From: Enterococcus silesiacus
GTDB lineage: Bacteria; Bacillota; Bacilli; Lactobacillales; Enterococcaceae
NCBI GenBank assembly: GCA_001465115.1
Contig: CP013614.1
Coordinates: 186,001-250,000 of the forward strand
Direction of reading: 5' to 3'
DNA: 64,000 nucleotides
The translations under genes were made by a program, and so were the position numbers. Positions within the stretch are counted from its first letter, which is position 1. The number at the start of each line of letters is the position of its first letter. The notes beneath the pieces were generated by a model. That model made no database searches. It was not told the DNA's origin and was given only the letters and a program-made list of their open reading frames with translations. This document shows, piece by piece, positions 16,370-24,835 of this stretch.

Positions 16370-16963
16370 GTGATTATCCTAAATCAAATCGCTGATTGTA
16401 CCGCAGTTATTCTATGTGGTGGGAAAAGTTCACGGATGGGGTTTGATAAGTCTTTATTGCAGGTAGATGGGGAATATATGTTATTGAGAAGTGTTGCACA
16501 GCTAAAAAAAGTCTTTTCAAAGGTTTTACTAGTGACAGACAAGCAAAGTAAATTTCCAGCAATTTTCTCACAAGTAAGAATTTTGGAAGATCGTTATCCA
16601 GAAAAAGGACCGCTTGGTGGTTTGGTCACAGCATTAGAATATGTAGAAACACGGCATATTTTTTTACTAGCTTGTGATATTCCTAACTTGAATAATACGT
16701 TGATTCAAAGAATGGCGAAATATAGTGAAGCATATGATGTTGTTATTTGTGAGCAAGATAAGCGTCTTGAACCTTTGTTTGCTTTTTATCGTACGAGTTG
16801 TTTACCTGTTTTACAGCCGCAACTAGCGACAAATGATTGGCGCATTAGAAAAAAATTTGATCGATTAGCAGTAAAAGTCGTGGCTCTAGACTCCTCTTTT
16901 ACATTAAAAAATGTGAATACACCAATGGAATTATCGTTGTGGAGTCAAGGAGAACAGGAGTGA
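16370..16963 (+). CDS. mobA: Molybdenum cofactor guanylyltransferase MobA
   Basis: The 197-residue product joins GMP from GTP to molybdopterin, making the MGD form used by formate dehydrogenases. The nucleotide-binding signature is clear: AVILCGGKSSRMGFDKSLL (about 11-29), then EDRYPEKGPLGGLVTAL, and LACDIPNL with the metal-binding aspartate. The start is uncertain: AGGGAGG lies very close to the GTG at 16370, and a non-standard start a few codons later is possible. It is the first gene of a formate dehydrogenase operon and is followed 15 bases later by focA. Confidence 0.9.
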   Translation: MIILNQIADCTAVILCGGKSSRMGFDKSLLQVDGEYMLLRSVAQLKKVFSKVLLVTDKQSKFPAIFSQVRILEDRYPEKGPLGGLVTALEYVETRHIFLLACDIPNLNNTLIQRMAKYSEAYDVVICEQDKRLEPLFAFYRTSCLPVLQPQLATNDWRIRKKFDRLAVKVVALDSSFTLKNVNTPMELSLWSQGEQE

Positions 16964-16978
16964 AGAAAGGAGCTTGAA

Positions 16979-17788
16979 ATGGATTTTGATAGTAGCCGGA
17001 ACGTTGTCACAAGCTTAGGGGATAAGGCTGTAGCTAAAAGTAAGTTGCCTTTTTTAAAACTGAGTATTTTAGGGATTATGGCAGGTTTTTTTATCGCATT
17101 GGGGTATTTAGCATTTATTAGAATCTCTGGTACAGCCCCTAAAAGCTGGGGAGCGTTCTCAACCTTTTTAGGAGGGTGTTTATTTCCAATAGGATTGATA
17201 GCGCTTACTTTCATTGGAGGAGAGCTTGCTACAGGGAATATGATGGTGATGGCTCTAGGTGTTTTACAAAAAAAGGTTAGTGTACAGCAGTTGCTTTACA
17301 ATTGGCTGGTTGTTTTGGTTACCAACTGTCTAGGAGGCATTTTAGTTGCGTACTTTTTTGGGCATATTGTTGGATTGACTGAAGGAGCTTTTTTGGAAAA
17401 GACAATTTCAGTTGCTCAAGCGAAAATTGGAGATTCACCACTGGTAGCATTTATTTCAGGAATCGGTTGTAATATTTTTGTTTGTTTAGCGGTTTATCTT
17501 GGCGCTATGGGCAAGAGTTATCTAGGTAAAATGTTTGGTCTCTGGTTTCCAGTGATGGTTTTTGTGGTTTGTGGTTTTCAGCATGTGGTAGCGAATGCCT
17601 TTATTATACCTGCGGCTATTTTTTCACATGCTAGTACTATTTTGTGGTCTGATTACCTTATTAATATGTTGTTTGTATTTTTAGGGAATGCGGTTGGCGG
17701 CAGCTTATTTTTGGCAGTACCGTTGATGTATCTTAATAGCGAGAAGCAAGAAACGAGTGAGCCGGAGGGTGCTTATGAAAAATATTGA
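16979..17788 (+). CDS. focA: Formate/nitrite channel, FocA family
   Basis: The 269-residue membrane protein is a formate/nitrite transporter with six membrane helices. The N-terminal part holds FIALGYLAFIRISG, then FIGGELATGNMMVMALGVL, and the fifth-helix region FGLWFPVMVFVVCGFQHVVANAF with the family's conserved FQHVVAN motif and pore histidine. Its place beside formate dehydrogenase genes indicates formate as substrate, importing or exporting across the membrane. AAAGGAG precedes the ATG. It overlaps the next gene by 14 bases. Confidence 0.9.
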   Translation: MDFDSSRNVVTSLGDKAVAKSKLPFLKLSILGIMAGFFIALGYLAFIRISGTAPKSWGAFSTFLGGCLFPIGLIALTFIGGELATGNMMVMALGVLQKKVSVQQLLYNWLVVLVTNCLGGILVAYFFGHIVGLTEGAFLEKTISVAQAKIGDSPLVAFISGIGCNIFVCLAVYLGAMGKSYLGKMFGLWFPVMVFVVCGFQHVVANAFIIPAAIFSHASTILWSDYLINMLFVFLGNAVGGSLFLAVPLMYLNSEKQETSEPEGAYEKY

Positions 17789-18341
17789 ATTTCCTGATAT
17801 GATCCAAATTGGTTCTACGGGACGTAATAGTGGAAAAACAACGCTTGCCAAAGAATTGATTGCCGCAAATTATCGTCATTTTTCTATATATGGCTTAAAA
17901 GTTATTACAATCAGTGGAGCTCGTGGAAAATGTCAGCGCGGTGAAACGGGCTGTGGGATTTGTACGAGCATTGATGAAGGGTACGAACTGATTGAGGAAA
18001 AGAATTGTAGCGGATCAAAAGATACGATGCAGCTGCTAAGAGCAGGGTGTAAGAAGGTCTATTTGTTAAAAGTATTCCATGACCATTTGCTGGAGGGTTT
18101 TTTAACGTTTCTCCAATATGTTCCAAGAGATACGCTAATTATTTGTGAGTCAAATTCAATTCGAGAAGTAGTCAAACCTGGTTTGTTTATTATGATGGGT
18201 AATCAAAAAAGTATCAAAAAAACTGCTGCAACAGTCATCGAGCAGGCAGATATTATTTTAGATCAACCAAAATTGCCAGAGAACTTTTCGCTGATAAAAA
18301 AGAAAGAGGGGATTTGCCTTGTTGAAAAAAATGCAGGATAG
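17775..18341 (+). CDS. MobB-like P-loop protein with a cysteine cluster
   Basis: The 188-residue product has a Walker A loop (IGSTGRNSGKTTLAKEL, about 9-25) of the kind found in MobB, the GTP-binding helper of MobA. It also carries KCQRGETGCGICTSIDEGYE (about 47-66), a cysteine pattern able to bind a metal or cluster, which is not part of classical MobB. Further cysteines follow (KNCSG, RAGCKKV). Its job is probably cofactor delivery or assembly for the formate dehydrogenase encoded next. The start is the ATG at 17775 with GGAGGG ahead, inside the end of focA. Confidence 0.65.
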   Translation: MKNIEFPDMIQIGSTGRNSGKTTLAKELIAANYRHFSIYGLKVITISGARGKCQRGETGCGICTSIDEGYELIEEKNCSGSKDTMQLLRAGCKKVYLLKVFHDHLLEGFLTFLQYVPRDTLIICESNSIREVVKPGLFIMMGNQKSIKKTAATVIEQADIILDQPKLPENFSLIKKKEGICLVEKNAG

Positions 18342-18353
18342 GGGAGAGAAAGC

Positions 18354-18842
18354 ATGAATTCATTGAGTTTATCAGAAAAAGAAGCCATTATTTTAGCAAA
18401 TGACTCAGATCCACAGCGTATTCTGAATATACTGATTGCAATTCAATACGATTCAGAAGAAGGATATATTGATGAAGAAACAGCCAAACTAGTAGCGGAG
18501 CGACTGCATTTATCTCAGGCTCGTGTGTATGAGATTTTAAGCTTCTATGCCATCTTAAAAACGGAGCCACAGGCAAAATATGTCTTGAAAATTTGTAATA
18601 GTACGCCTTGTTTATATACCGGAGGCGGGATGTTGTCTGAAATGTTGGAAACGATATTGGAAGTGCCAGCAGATGAGCCGACACCAGATGGGCTGTTTAT
18701 GTATCATAGTATTCCTTGTATTGGCGCATGTGATCAAGGACCAGTGATCAAAATCAAAGATACAGTTTTTGGTGATTTGACGGAAGCGAAGGTTTATCAA
18801 TTGATCGATGACCTCCAGAATGGATGTTATCAAGAGCTATAG
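18354..18842 (+). CDS. NAD-linked formate dehydrogenase, NuoE-like [2Fe-2S] subunit
   Basis: The 162-residue product is the 24-kDa (NuoE-like) thioredoxin-fold subunit. Four cluster ligands are visible: CNSTPC (about 81-86) and CIGAC (about 122-126). An N-terminal helical domain precedes them, with VYEILSFYAIL typical of the family. It carries a [2Fe-2S] cluster beside the flavin subunit. It sits 12 bases after the MobB-like gene and 11 bases before the NuoF-like gene, in one operon. Confidence 0.9.
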   Translation: MNSLSLSEKEAIILANDSDPQRILNILIAIQYDSEEGYIDEETAKLVAERLHLSQARVYEILSFYAILKTEPQAKYVLKICNSTPCLYTGGGMLSEMLETILEVPADEPTPDGLFMYHSIPCIGACDQGPVIKIKDTVFGDLTEAKVYQLIDDLQNGCYQEL

Positions 18843-18853
18843 GAGGAAAAAAG

Positions 18854-20152
18854 ATGATCAAACGAAATCAACCAGTCTTATTAAAACGTATAACGAAAAT
18901 GAAGCAGGCGACTGATGTCACAGAGTATCGGAAATATGATGGTTTTTCAGGTCTATTGAACGCAATCGAAATGGAAAAAGCAGCGATTTTAGACGAGCTC
19001 GATTTAGCGCATTTAAGAGGGCGCGGCGGAGCAGCTTTTCCTTTAGGGAAAAAATGGCGGCATTTGTATAGCTCTAAAAGTGATACAAAATATATTGTTT
19101 GTAACGCAGACGAAGGCGAACCGGGCACGTTTAAAGACAAAGCTTTATTGGAACATGATCCTTTGAGTGTGATTGAAGGAATGGTTATTGCGGGTTATCT
19201 TTTTTCTGCTAAAGCTGGTTATATTTATATGCGTGGTGAGTATCGCCGAATTCAGAAAATTTTTCAAGAAGCACTAGATAATGCTGAGCAAGCCGGATTT
19301 TTAGGCGAAAATATTTTAGGAATTCCAGGATTTGACTATAAAATCACAATTATTTCAGGTGCAGGTGCCTATGTGTGCGGCGAGAATTCAGCACTTTTAA
19401 ATTCAATCGAAGGTAAAACAGGTAGGCCAAGAGTAAAACCGCCTCACTTAGCAGATGTTGGCTTATACTTACAGCCTACTCTAGTGAATAATGTTGAATC
19501 CTTTGCAGGAATACCGGTTATTTTGCGAGAAGGTGGTCAGGCTTATCGTGATCTTGGGACTGAAGATGGCGGTGGTACAAAGTTGATTTGTTTATCTGGC
19601 CATATTAAAAATCGTGGGTTGTACGAAGTCAATCTTGGCACACCGCTGCAAGAAATTCTTTATTCAGAAGAATACGGAGGCGGCTCATCCACAGGTCGAA
19701 CATTAAAGTTTATTCATTTCGGCGGCCAATCTGGACCGATTGGCGCACTTCGAAATCTGGATGACTGTATTTATTCGTATGAAGGACTCTGGGATAAGGA
19801 TTTATCTATTGGTTCGGGAGCGATCGTTGTGATGGATGAGCAGGTGAGTATAGTTGATTATTTAGTCAACGTAGCAGCATTTTTTGCACATGAATCTTGT
19901 GGTAAATGTACACCTTGTCGTCTGGGCACGACACGAATTTTAGAATTGCTGACAAAATTTAATACACAAACAGCCGTTGCTGGGGATCTTGAACGCCTTG
20001 AAAAAATGTTGATGCATGTAACGAACCTTTCCGCTTGCGGCTTAGGTCAATCCGTTGCCAATCCAATGAAAAGTGGGTTAGCTTATTTTCCAGAGGAATT
20101 TGAAGCTGGCATCCAAAAGGTAGCTGCACCAGTAAAAGGGGGGCTTTGGTAA
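18854..20152 (+). CDS. NAD-linked formate dehydrogenase, NuoF-like flavoprotein subunit
   Basis: The 432-residue product is the FMN/NADH-binding subunit. The NADH loop is LRGRGGAAFPLGKKW (about 50-65), the FMN region includes NADEGEPGTFKDKALLEHDP, and VCGENSALLNSIEGKTGRPR is conserved. The C-terminal [4Fe-4S] ligands are ESCGKCTPCRLGT and the later CGLGQ. It passes electrons between the iron-sulfur chain and NAD. I chose the ATG at 18854 behind AGGAGG; an upstream TTG overlaps the previous gene. One base separates its stop from the catalytic subunit gene. Confidence 0.92.
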   Translation: MIKRNQPVLLKRITKMKQATDVTEYRKYDGFSGLLNAIEMEKAAILDELDLAHLRGRGGAAFPLGKKWRHLYSSKSDTKYIVCNADEGEPGTFKDKALLEHDPLSVIEGMVIAGYLFSAKAGYIYMRGEYRRIQKIFQEALDNAEQAGFLGENILGIPGFDYKITIISGAGAYVCGENSALLNSIEGKTGRPRVKPPHLADVGLYLQPTLVNNVESFAGIPVILREGGQAYRDLGTEDGGGTKLICLSGHIKNRGLYEVNLGTPLQEILYSEEYGGGSSTGRTLKFIHFGGQSGPIGALRNLDDCIYSYEGLWDKDLSIGSGAIVVMDEQVSIVDYLVNVAAFFAHESCGKCTPCRLGTTRILELLTKFNTQTAVAGDLERLEKMLMHVTNLSACGLGQSVANPMKSGLAYFPEEFEAGIQKVAAPVKGGLW

Positions 20153-20153
20153 G

Positions 20154-22874
20154 ATGGAAACAAAATTAAAAACAGCAACAGTCACAATGTCGATCGATGA
20201 CCAGATGATCACTGTACCAAAAGGAACAACGGTCTTAGAAGCCGCAACGATGTTAAACATTGATATCCCAACACTTTGTCATTTAAAAGAGTTAGCACCT
20301 GATGGCTCATGTAGAATGTGTACGATTGAAGTAGAAGGTGGACGTAAAGGGGGCTTGACCACTGCTTGTACGGCGCATTGTCAAGAAGGAATGGTGGTTC
20401 ACACAACCTCTCCTAGGGTCAAGGATTCTCGTCGTTTTATACTGGATCTTTTGTTGAGTAACCATAAATTAGAGTGCTTCTCTTGTGGTAAAAATGGCGA
20501 TTGTAAGCTGCAAGATTATTGTTTGGATTATGGAATTGATGATACTAGTTTTACGGATGGAAAACGAATGCCTTGTCATCAAGAAGATACGAGCAATCCT
20601 TTTTTCGAGTACGATCCAGAAAAGTGTATCATGTGTCGCCGTTGTTCCAAGGTCTGTCAATTACGTCAAGGTCGAGATGTAATCAGTATTTCTAAACGTG
20701 GTTTCGATACTAAAATGACGCCAAGTTACGGTGCCGCTTTTGATCAGTCGCTTTGTGAATCCTGCGGAAATTGTGTTTCTGCTTGTCCAACGGGTGCCTT
20801 AGTCAGTAAAGATCATAAAACCTATCGGGAATGGGAGACCAAAAAAATTCCAACCACTTGTCCTCATTGCGGTACAGGTTGTCAAATGAATCTGATCGTG
20901 AAGGGAAATAAATTAGTTGGTGTAGAGCCGATCAACGGTGCGGCCAATAAAAATCTTTTATGTGTTAAAGGCAAATTTGCTTCTTATAAATTTGTCGGTT
21001 CCGGCGACCGTTTGACTGAGCCACTAATCAAACGAAATGGTATTTTTGAACCGGCTACTTGGGACGAAGCATTGACCTTAGTTGCAGAAAAATTCAGTCA
21101 ACTAAAAGAGGAACACGGAGCGGATTCGTTAGCTGGATTTTCTTGTTCTCGTTCAATCAATGAGGATAATTATGTTTTCCAAAAAATGATGCGGGCAGCT
21201 ATCGGCACGAATAATGTTGATAATTGTGCTCGCGTTTGTCACTCGGCTTCAGTCCATGGATTGGCGCATACCTTAGGTTCAGGAGCCATGACCAATCCTA
21301 TTGCCGATATTACGACAGACGTTGAAGTGATTTTGTTAGTAGGTTCCAATCCAGAAGAAGCCCATCCTGTGATCGGCTCGCAAATTCGTCAGGCAATGCA
21401 GCGTGGGACTAAAGTCATTGTGGTTGATCCACGTAAAATCGACTTAGTAAAAAACAGTGAACTTCATCTGCAAATCCAAGCTGGCACGAATGTCGCCTTT
21501 GCAAATGGTATGATGCACGTCATTCTAAAAGAAGGATTAGCTGACCGAAGCTTTATTGAAGAAAAAACAGAAGGTTTTGAAGCACTAGAACAATTAGTAG
21601 CAGAATATACACCGGAAAAAGTTGCCGAAATTTGTCACATTAAAGCGGAAGATTTGATCAAAGCAGCTAGATTGTATGCTAAGGCAGACAAAGCGCCAAT
21701 CATCTATTGTTTAGGTGTAACAGAACACTCTACCGGTACTGAAGGTGTGATGAGTATGTCCAACCTGGCGATGTTGGTAGGAAAAATTGGGAAGCCTGGT
21801 TGCGGTGTCAATCCACTTCGTGGTCAAAATAATGTACAAGGAGCATGTGATATGGGCTGTATGCCATATGATTTCCCTGGTTATCAAAAGGTTGCAAATC
21901 CACAAGTGATGGAGAAATTTGAAAAAGCCTGGGGGGTTCCGCTAAATAAAAACGTTGGAATGACCTCTACACAAGTCTTACCTGCTGCAACGGAAGGTAA
22001 GATCAAAGCGCTGTATATTTTTGGAGAAGATCCGATCGTAACCGACCCTGATACCAATCATGTACGTAACGCGCTAGAGAATTTAGAATTTTTTGTTGTC
22101 CAGGAATTGTTTATGACAGAAACCGCAGCATATGCCGACGTAGTCTTGCCAGGAATCAGTTATGCAGAAAAAGATGGCACCTTCACCAATACCGAAAGAC
22201 GTGTTCAACGCGTACGGAAAGCGGTCGAGCCAAAAGGTGAGGCTAGAGAAGATTTTGATATTTTCTGTGACGTAATGACACGCTTAGGATATCCTTGTCA
22301 CTATGACTCAGCCAAAGAAATCATGGATGAAATCGCAAGCGTGACCCCAACATTTGGTGGTATAAATTATGACCGATTAGAAGAAACAGGTGGCTTGCAG
22401 TGGCCCTGCCGCAATCAAGAAGATCCTGGCACGCCGATCATGCATGTGGGTGAGTTTACTCGTGGTAAAGGGTTGTTTATGGCAATTCCTTATAAAAAAT
22501 CTAGAGAGCTGCCAGATGAAAGCTACCCGTACTTAATGTCTACAGGCAGAATGCTGTATCATTATAATACTCGTGCGATGACGGGTCGAACCGAAGGCAT
22601 CAATCAAATCGCGAACCGTTCTTATATTGAAATCAATACAGTAGATGCGATTCGTTTAGGCATTGAAGAAGGGGATAAAGTTACGGTTAAATCTAGACGA
22701 GGAACGATCGAAACCTATGCTGCTGTAGGCAATCGTGTTTTCCCGCAAGAAGTATTTATGACGTTTCACTTCCCTGATGGAAATGTGAACGAGCTGACCA
22801 ATGCTGCGTTTGATGATATTGCGATTATTCCTGAATACAAGGTGTGTGCAGTGGCTATTGCACCTGCTAAGTAA
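20154..22874 (+). CDS. fdhA: Formate dehydrogenase catalytic (alpha) subunit, Mo-bis-MGD enzyme
   Basis: The 906-residue product oxidises formate to CO2, or the reverse. In order it has an N-terminal [2Fe-2S] ferredoxin domain (CHLKELAPDGSCRMC, about 42-57) and a His/Cys cluster region (CFSCGKNGDCKLQDYC). Two [4Fe-4S] motifs follow (CIMCRRCSKVC and CESCGNCVSACP), then the molybdopterin domain with CPHCGTGCQ. The active-site residue is Cys362 in NCARVCHSASV, encoded TGT and not the UGA of selenoenzymes. The C-terminal domain has MTGRTEGINQIANRS and PEVF-like QEVFMTFHFPDGNVN. With the NuoE/NuoF-like subunits it makes a soluble NAD-dependent complex. Confidence 0.93.
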   Translation: METKLKTATVTMSIDDQMITVPKGTTVLEAATMLNIDIPTLCHLKELAPDGSCRMCTIEVEGGRKGGLTTACTAHCQEGMVVHTTSPRVKDSRRFILDLLLSNHKLECFSCGKNGDCKLQDYCLDYGIDDTSFTDGKRMPCHQEDTSNPFFEYDPEKCIMCRRCSKVCQLRQGRDVISISKRGFDTKMTPSYGAAFDQSLCESCGNCVSACPTGALVSKDHKTYREWETKKIPTTCPHCGTGCQMNLIVKGNKLVGVEPINGAANKNLLCVKGKFASYKFVGSGDRLTEPLIKRNGIFEPATWDEALTLVAEKFSQLKEEHGADSLAGFSCSRSINEDNYVFQKMMRAAIGTNNVDNCARVCHSASVHGLAHTLGSGAMTNPIADITTDVEVILLVGSNPEEAHPVIGSQIRQAMQRGTKVIVVDPRKIDLVKNSELHLQIQAGTNVAFANGMMHVILKEGLADRSFIEEKTEGFEALEQLVAEYTPEKVAEICHIKAEDLIKAARLYAKADKAPIIYCLGVTEHSTGTEGVMSMSNLAMLVGKIGKPGCGVNPLRGQNNVQGACDMGCMPYDFPGYQKVANPQVMEKFEKAWGVPLNKNVGMTSTQVLPAATEGKIKALYIFGEDPIVTDPDTNHVRNALENLEFFVVQELFMTETAAYADVVLPGISYAEKDGTFTNTERRVQRVRKAVEPKGEAREDFDIFCDVMTRLGYPCHYDSAKEIMDEIASVTPTFGGINYDRLEETGGLQWPCRNQEDPGTPIMHVGEFTRGKGLFMAIPYKKSRELPDESYPYLMSTGRMLYHYNTRAMTGRTEGINQIANRSYIEINTVDAIRLGIEEGDKVTVKSRRGTIETYAAVGNRVFPQEVFMTFHFPDGNVNELTNAAFDDIAIIPEYKVCAVAIAPAK

Positions 22875-22888
22875 ATGGAGTTGATTGA

Positions 22889-24091
22889 ATGATCGAAGTC
22901 GAAGAAGCGATAGCCAAAATTCAGCAAGTATCTGCTCAGCAAAAAAAAGTAGAGACTGTTTCTATTTTAGAAGCTGTAGGTCGAGTTTGTGCCGAAGATG
23001 TTCTTGCAAAAATAGCTGTTCCCCATTTTCCCAGAGCTGGGATGGATGGCTATGCTGTAGTGGCCTCCGAAACAAAAGGGGCTACTAAGGAGCAACCTGT
23101 TTGCTTAACCGTCATCGATGCGATTTTTGCTGGGGATCCAGAAGCTGATTTGGTAAAAAGACAAAAGTCAGCAGTTAAAATCATGACCGGCGCTCTGATC
23201 CCGGCAGGCTACGATGCAGTTATCAAACAAGAATGGACAGATTATGGCGATACAATCGTCAAAGTCTATCAAGCAAGCAAAGCTGGCGATAATTATGGAG
23301 TGGTGGGTGAAGATGTTCGGTTTAATCAGAAAATTATTTCTCAATATCAATTAATCAATAGTCGAACTATTGGCATCCTAGCCGCACAGGGAATCAAGGA
23401 AATTCGTGTTTTAGCACCAATGAAAATCGGGATTTTAGCAACAGGCAGTGAGTTGGTTTCTTTAGGCACACCGCTAACCTCTGGAAAAATCTATGACAGT
23501 AATTTGTATACCCTAGCAGCATTTATCCAATCAAGCGGTAGTCACGTCATATTCAAAGAACGTTGTTCAGATAGTATTGCTGAGATTTCTCGATTTATCC
23601 ATGAAAAAATGGAAGAAGTTGATTTGTTGATCACAACGGGTGGCGTGTCTGTCGGTGAAAAAGATTATGTTCCACAAGTGATTCAGCAATTAGCAGGGGA
23701 GCAGCTGTTTCACTTTGTAAATATGAAACCAGGCACACCTGTGATGGCAAGCTTGTATAAGAAACGGGTGATCTTAAGTTTATCAGGAAATCCGTTTGCG
23801 GCTGTGGTCAATCTTCATTTATTTTATTGGTCAACATTGGCTCATTTTATGAACTGTACAGAATTAAATTTAGTGAAACGGAAAGTCAAATTGATGGAGG
23901 CATTAAAGCCGTCAATGATTCGTCGTTTTGTTCGGGCATATGAAGAGAACGGTGTTGTTTCTTTAGTATCAAAATTACATTACTCATCTGTTTTCCATAA
24001 CACACTTGAAACGAATTGCTTGATAGACCAACCTGCTAAGACAGCATTGAACGAAGGCGATTACGTGATGGTTTATTATTGGAAAATTTAG
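22889..24091 (+). CDS. moeA: Molybdopterin molybdenumtransferase MoeA
   Basis: The 400-residue protein inserts molybdate into adenylylated molybdopterin. It has the early PHFPRAGMDGYAVVASE stretch, the KIMTGALIPAGYDAVIKQE domain, GILATGSELVSLGTPL, the TTGGVSVGEKDYVPQV core and NMKPGTPVMASL; all are family hallmarks. The length matches typical MoeA. Starting 14 bases after fdhA, it is the last gene of the first molybdenum transcription unit; a terminator follows at 24137. A second, shorter MoeA-like gene lies downstream. Confidence 0.92.
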   Translation: MIEVEEAIAKIQQVSAQQKKVETVSILEAVGRVCAEDVLAKIAVPHFPRAGMDGYAVVASETKGATKEQPVCLTVIDAIFAGDPEADLVKRQKSAVKIMTGALIPAGYDAVIKQEWTDYGDTIVKVYQASKAGDNYGVVGEDVRFNQKIISQYQLINSRTIGILAAQGIKEIRVLAPMKIGILATGSELVSLGTPLTSGKIYDSNLYTLAAFIQSSGSHVIFKERCSDSIAEISRFIHEKMEEVDLLITTGGVSVGEKDYVPQVIQQLAGEQLFHFVNMKPGTPVMASLYKKRVILSLSGNPFAAVVNLHLFYWSTLAHFMNCTELNLVKRKVKLMEALKPSMIRRFVRAYEENGVVSLVSKLHYSSVFHNTLETNCLIDQPAKTALNEGDYVMVYYWKI

Positions 24092-24136
24092 TGAAGGATT
24101 CGGGTGTTTACCTGTGTCACTTTTCTAAATTTATAG

Positions 24137-24179
24137 CTGTGGAACAAAAGGAAATATGACTTTTGTTTCACAGATTTTT
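24137..24179 (+). terminator. Intrinsic terminator after moeA
   Basis: CTGTGGAACAAAAG pairs with CTTTTGTTTCACAG (one mismatch) and is followed by ATTTTTC. It ends the mobA-moeA unit. The stem core resembles the one at 15178. Confidence 0.85.
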
Positions 24180-24217
24180 CAATTTTTTTATTTCTAAAAA
24201 AAATTATTTATATCAGA

Positions 24218-24246
24218 TTGTTTTTTTTTAGTTGTAGTGATAAACT
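24218..24246 (+). promoter_or_regulatory. Candidate promoter of the moaC-modC operon
   Basis: TTGTTT and TAAACT are spaced by 17 bp, 65 bases before moaC. The -10 box is only moderate. Confidence 0.45.
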
Positions 24247-24284
24247 TAAAACAAAGAGAATGTTACATATTTAACAAATAGAAA

Positions 24285-24299
24285 ATGAAAGCGTTTTAA
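24285..24299. promoter_or_regulatory. cre-like CcpA site ahead of moaC
   Basis: ATGAAAGCGTTTTAA fits the catabolite-response consensus WTGWAARCGYTWWCA at 14 of 15 positions. It lies between the candidate promoter and the moaC ribosome site, where binding would block elongation or initiation. This suggests that cofactor synthesis is repressed by preferred sugars. Confidence 0.6.
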
Positions 24300-24310
24300 G
24301 AGGTGTGAAA

Positions 24311-24811
24311 ATGAATAAACCTTTACAGTTTACGCATATCAACGAACAAGGAAAAGCACGCATGGTAGACATTTCTGAAAAAGAAACGAGCGCAAGAGTA
24401 GCGACAGCTTACGGAGAAATCCATATGAACAAAGTTGTTGCTGATGGCATCAAAAATCAAACGATAAAAAAAGGTGAAGTCCTACAAGTGGCCAGAGTGG
24501 CTGGGATTATGGCAGCCAAGAAGACGTTTGAACTGATCCCGCTTTGTCATGTATTAGCTTTAAGCAAATGTGAAGTAGAGTTTAACTGGAAAACGGATCA
24601 ACTATTAAGTGTCCATTGTGTAACGAAAACAATCGGTCAAACGGGCGTAGAAATGGAAGCACTGATGGGAGCCAATATTGCGTTACTAACGATTTACGAT
24701 ATGTGCAAGGCACTTGACCGTGAAATGAAGATCACAAATGTTTGCTTAGTTGAAAAATCTGGTGGGAAAAGTGGACACTTTATTTCAACCAATCATCTAC
24801 CCCATGAATAA
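24311..24811 (+). CDS. moaC: Cyclic pyranopterin monophosphate synthase MoaC
   Basis: The 166-residue protein works after MoaA to form cyclic pyranopterin monophosphate. Conserved features are ISEKETSARVATAYGEIHMN near the start, AAKKTFELIPLCHVLALSKCE (the LIPLCH motif), TGVEMEALMGANIALLTIYDMCKA and the lysine-rich VEKSGGKSGHF. The ATG at 24311 follows AGAGGTG; an in-frame GTG two codons earlier overlaps it. It is first of eight colinear cofactor and molybdate-uptake genes. Confidence 0.95.
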   Translation: MNKPLQFTHINEQGKARMVDISEKETSARVATAYGEIHMNKVVADGIKNQTIKKGEVLQVARVAGIMAAKKTFELIPLCHVLALSKCEVEFNWKTDQLLSVHCVTKTIGQTGVEMEALMGANIALLTIYDMCKALDREMKITNVCLVEKSGGKSGHFISTNHLPHE

Positions 24812-24835
24812 GAAAGCTAAAGGAGCGCAACTAAA

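Noticed and set aside
20154..22874. Selenocysteine formate dehydrogenase
   Set aside because: The active-site codon is TGT (21237-21239), no in-frame TGA interrupts the gene, and no selenium insertion structure is needed.
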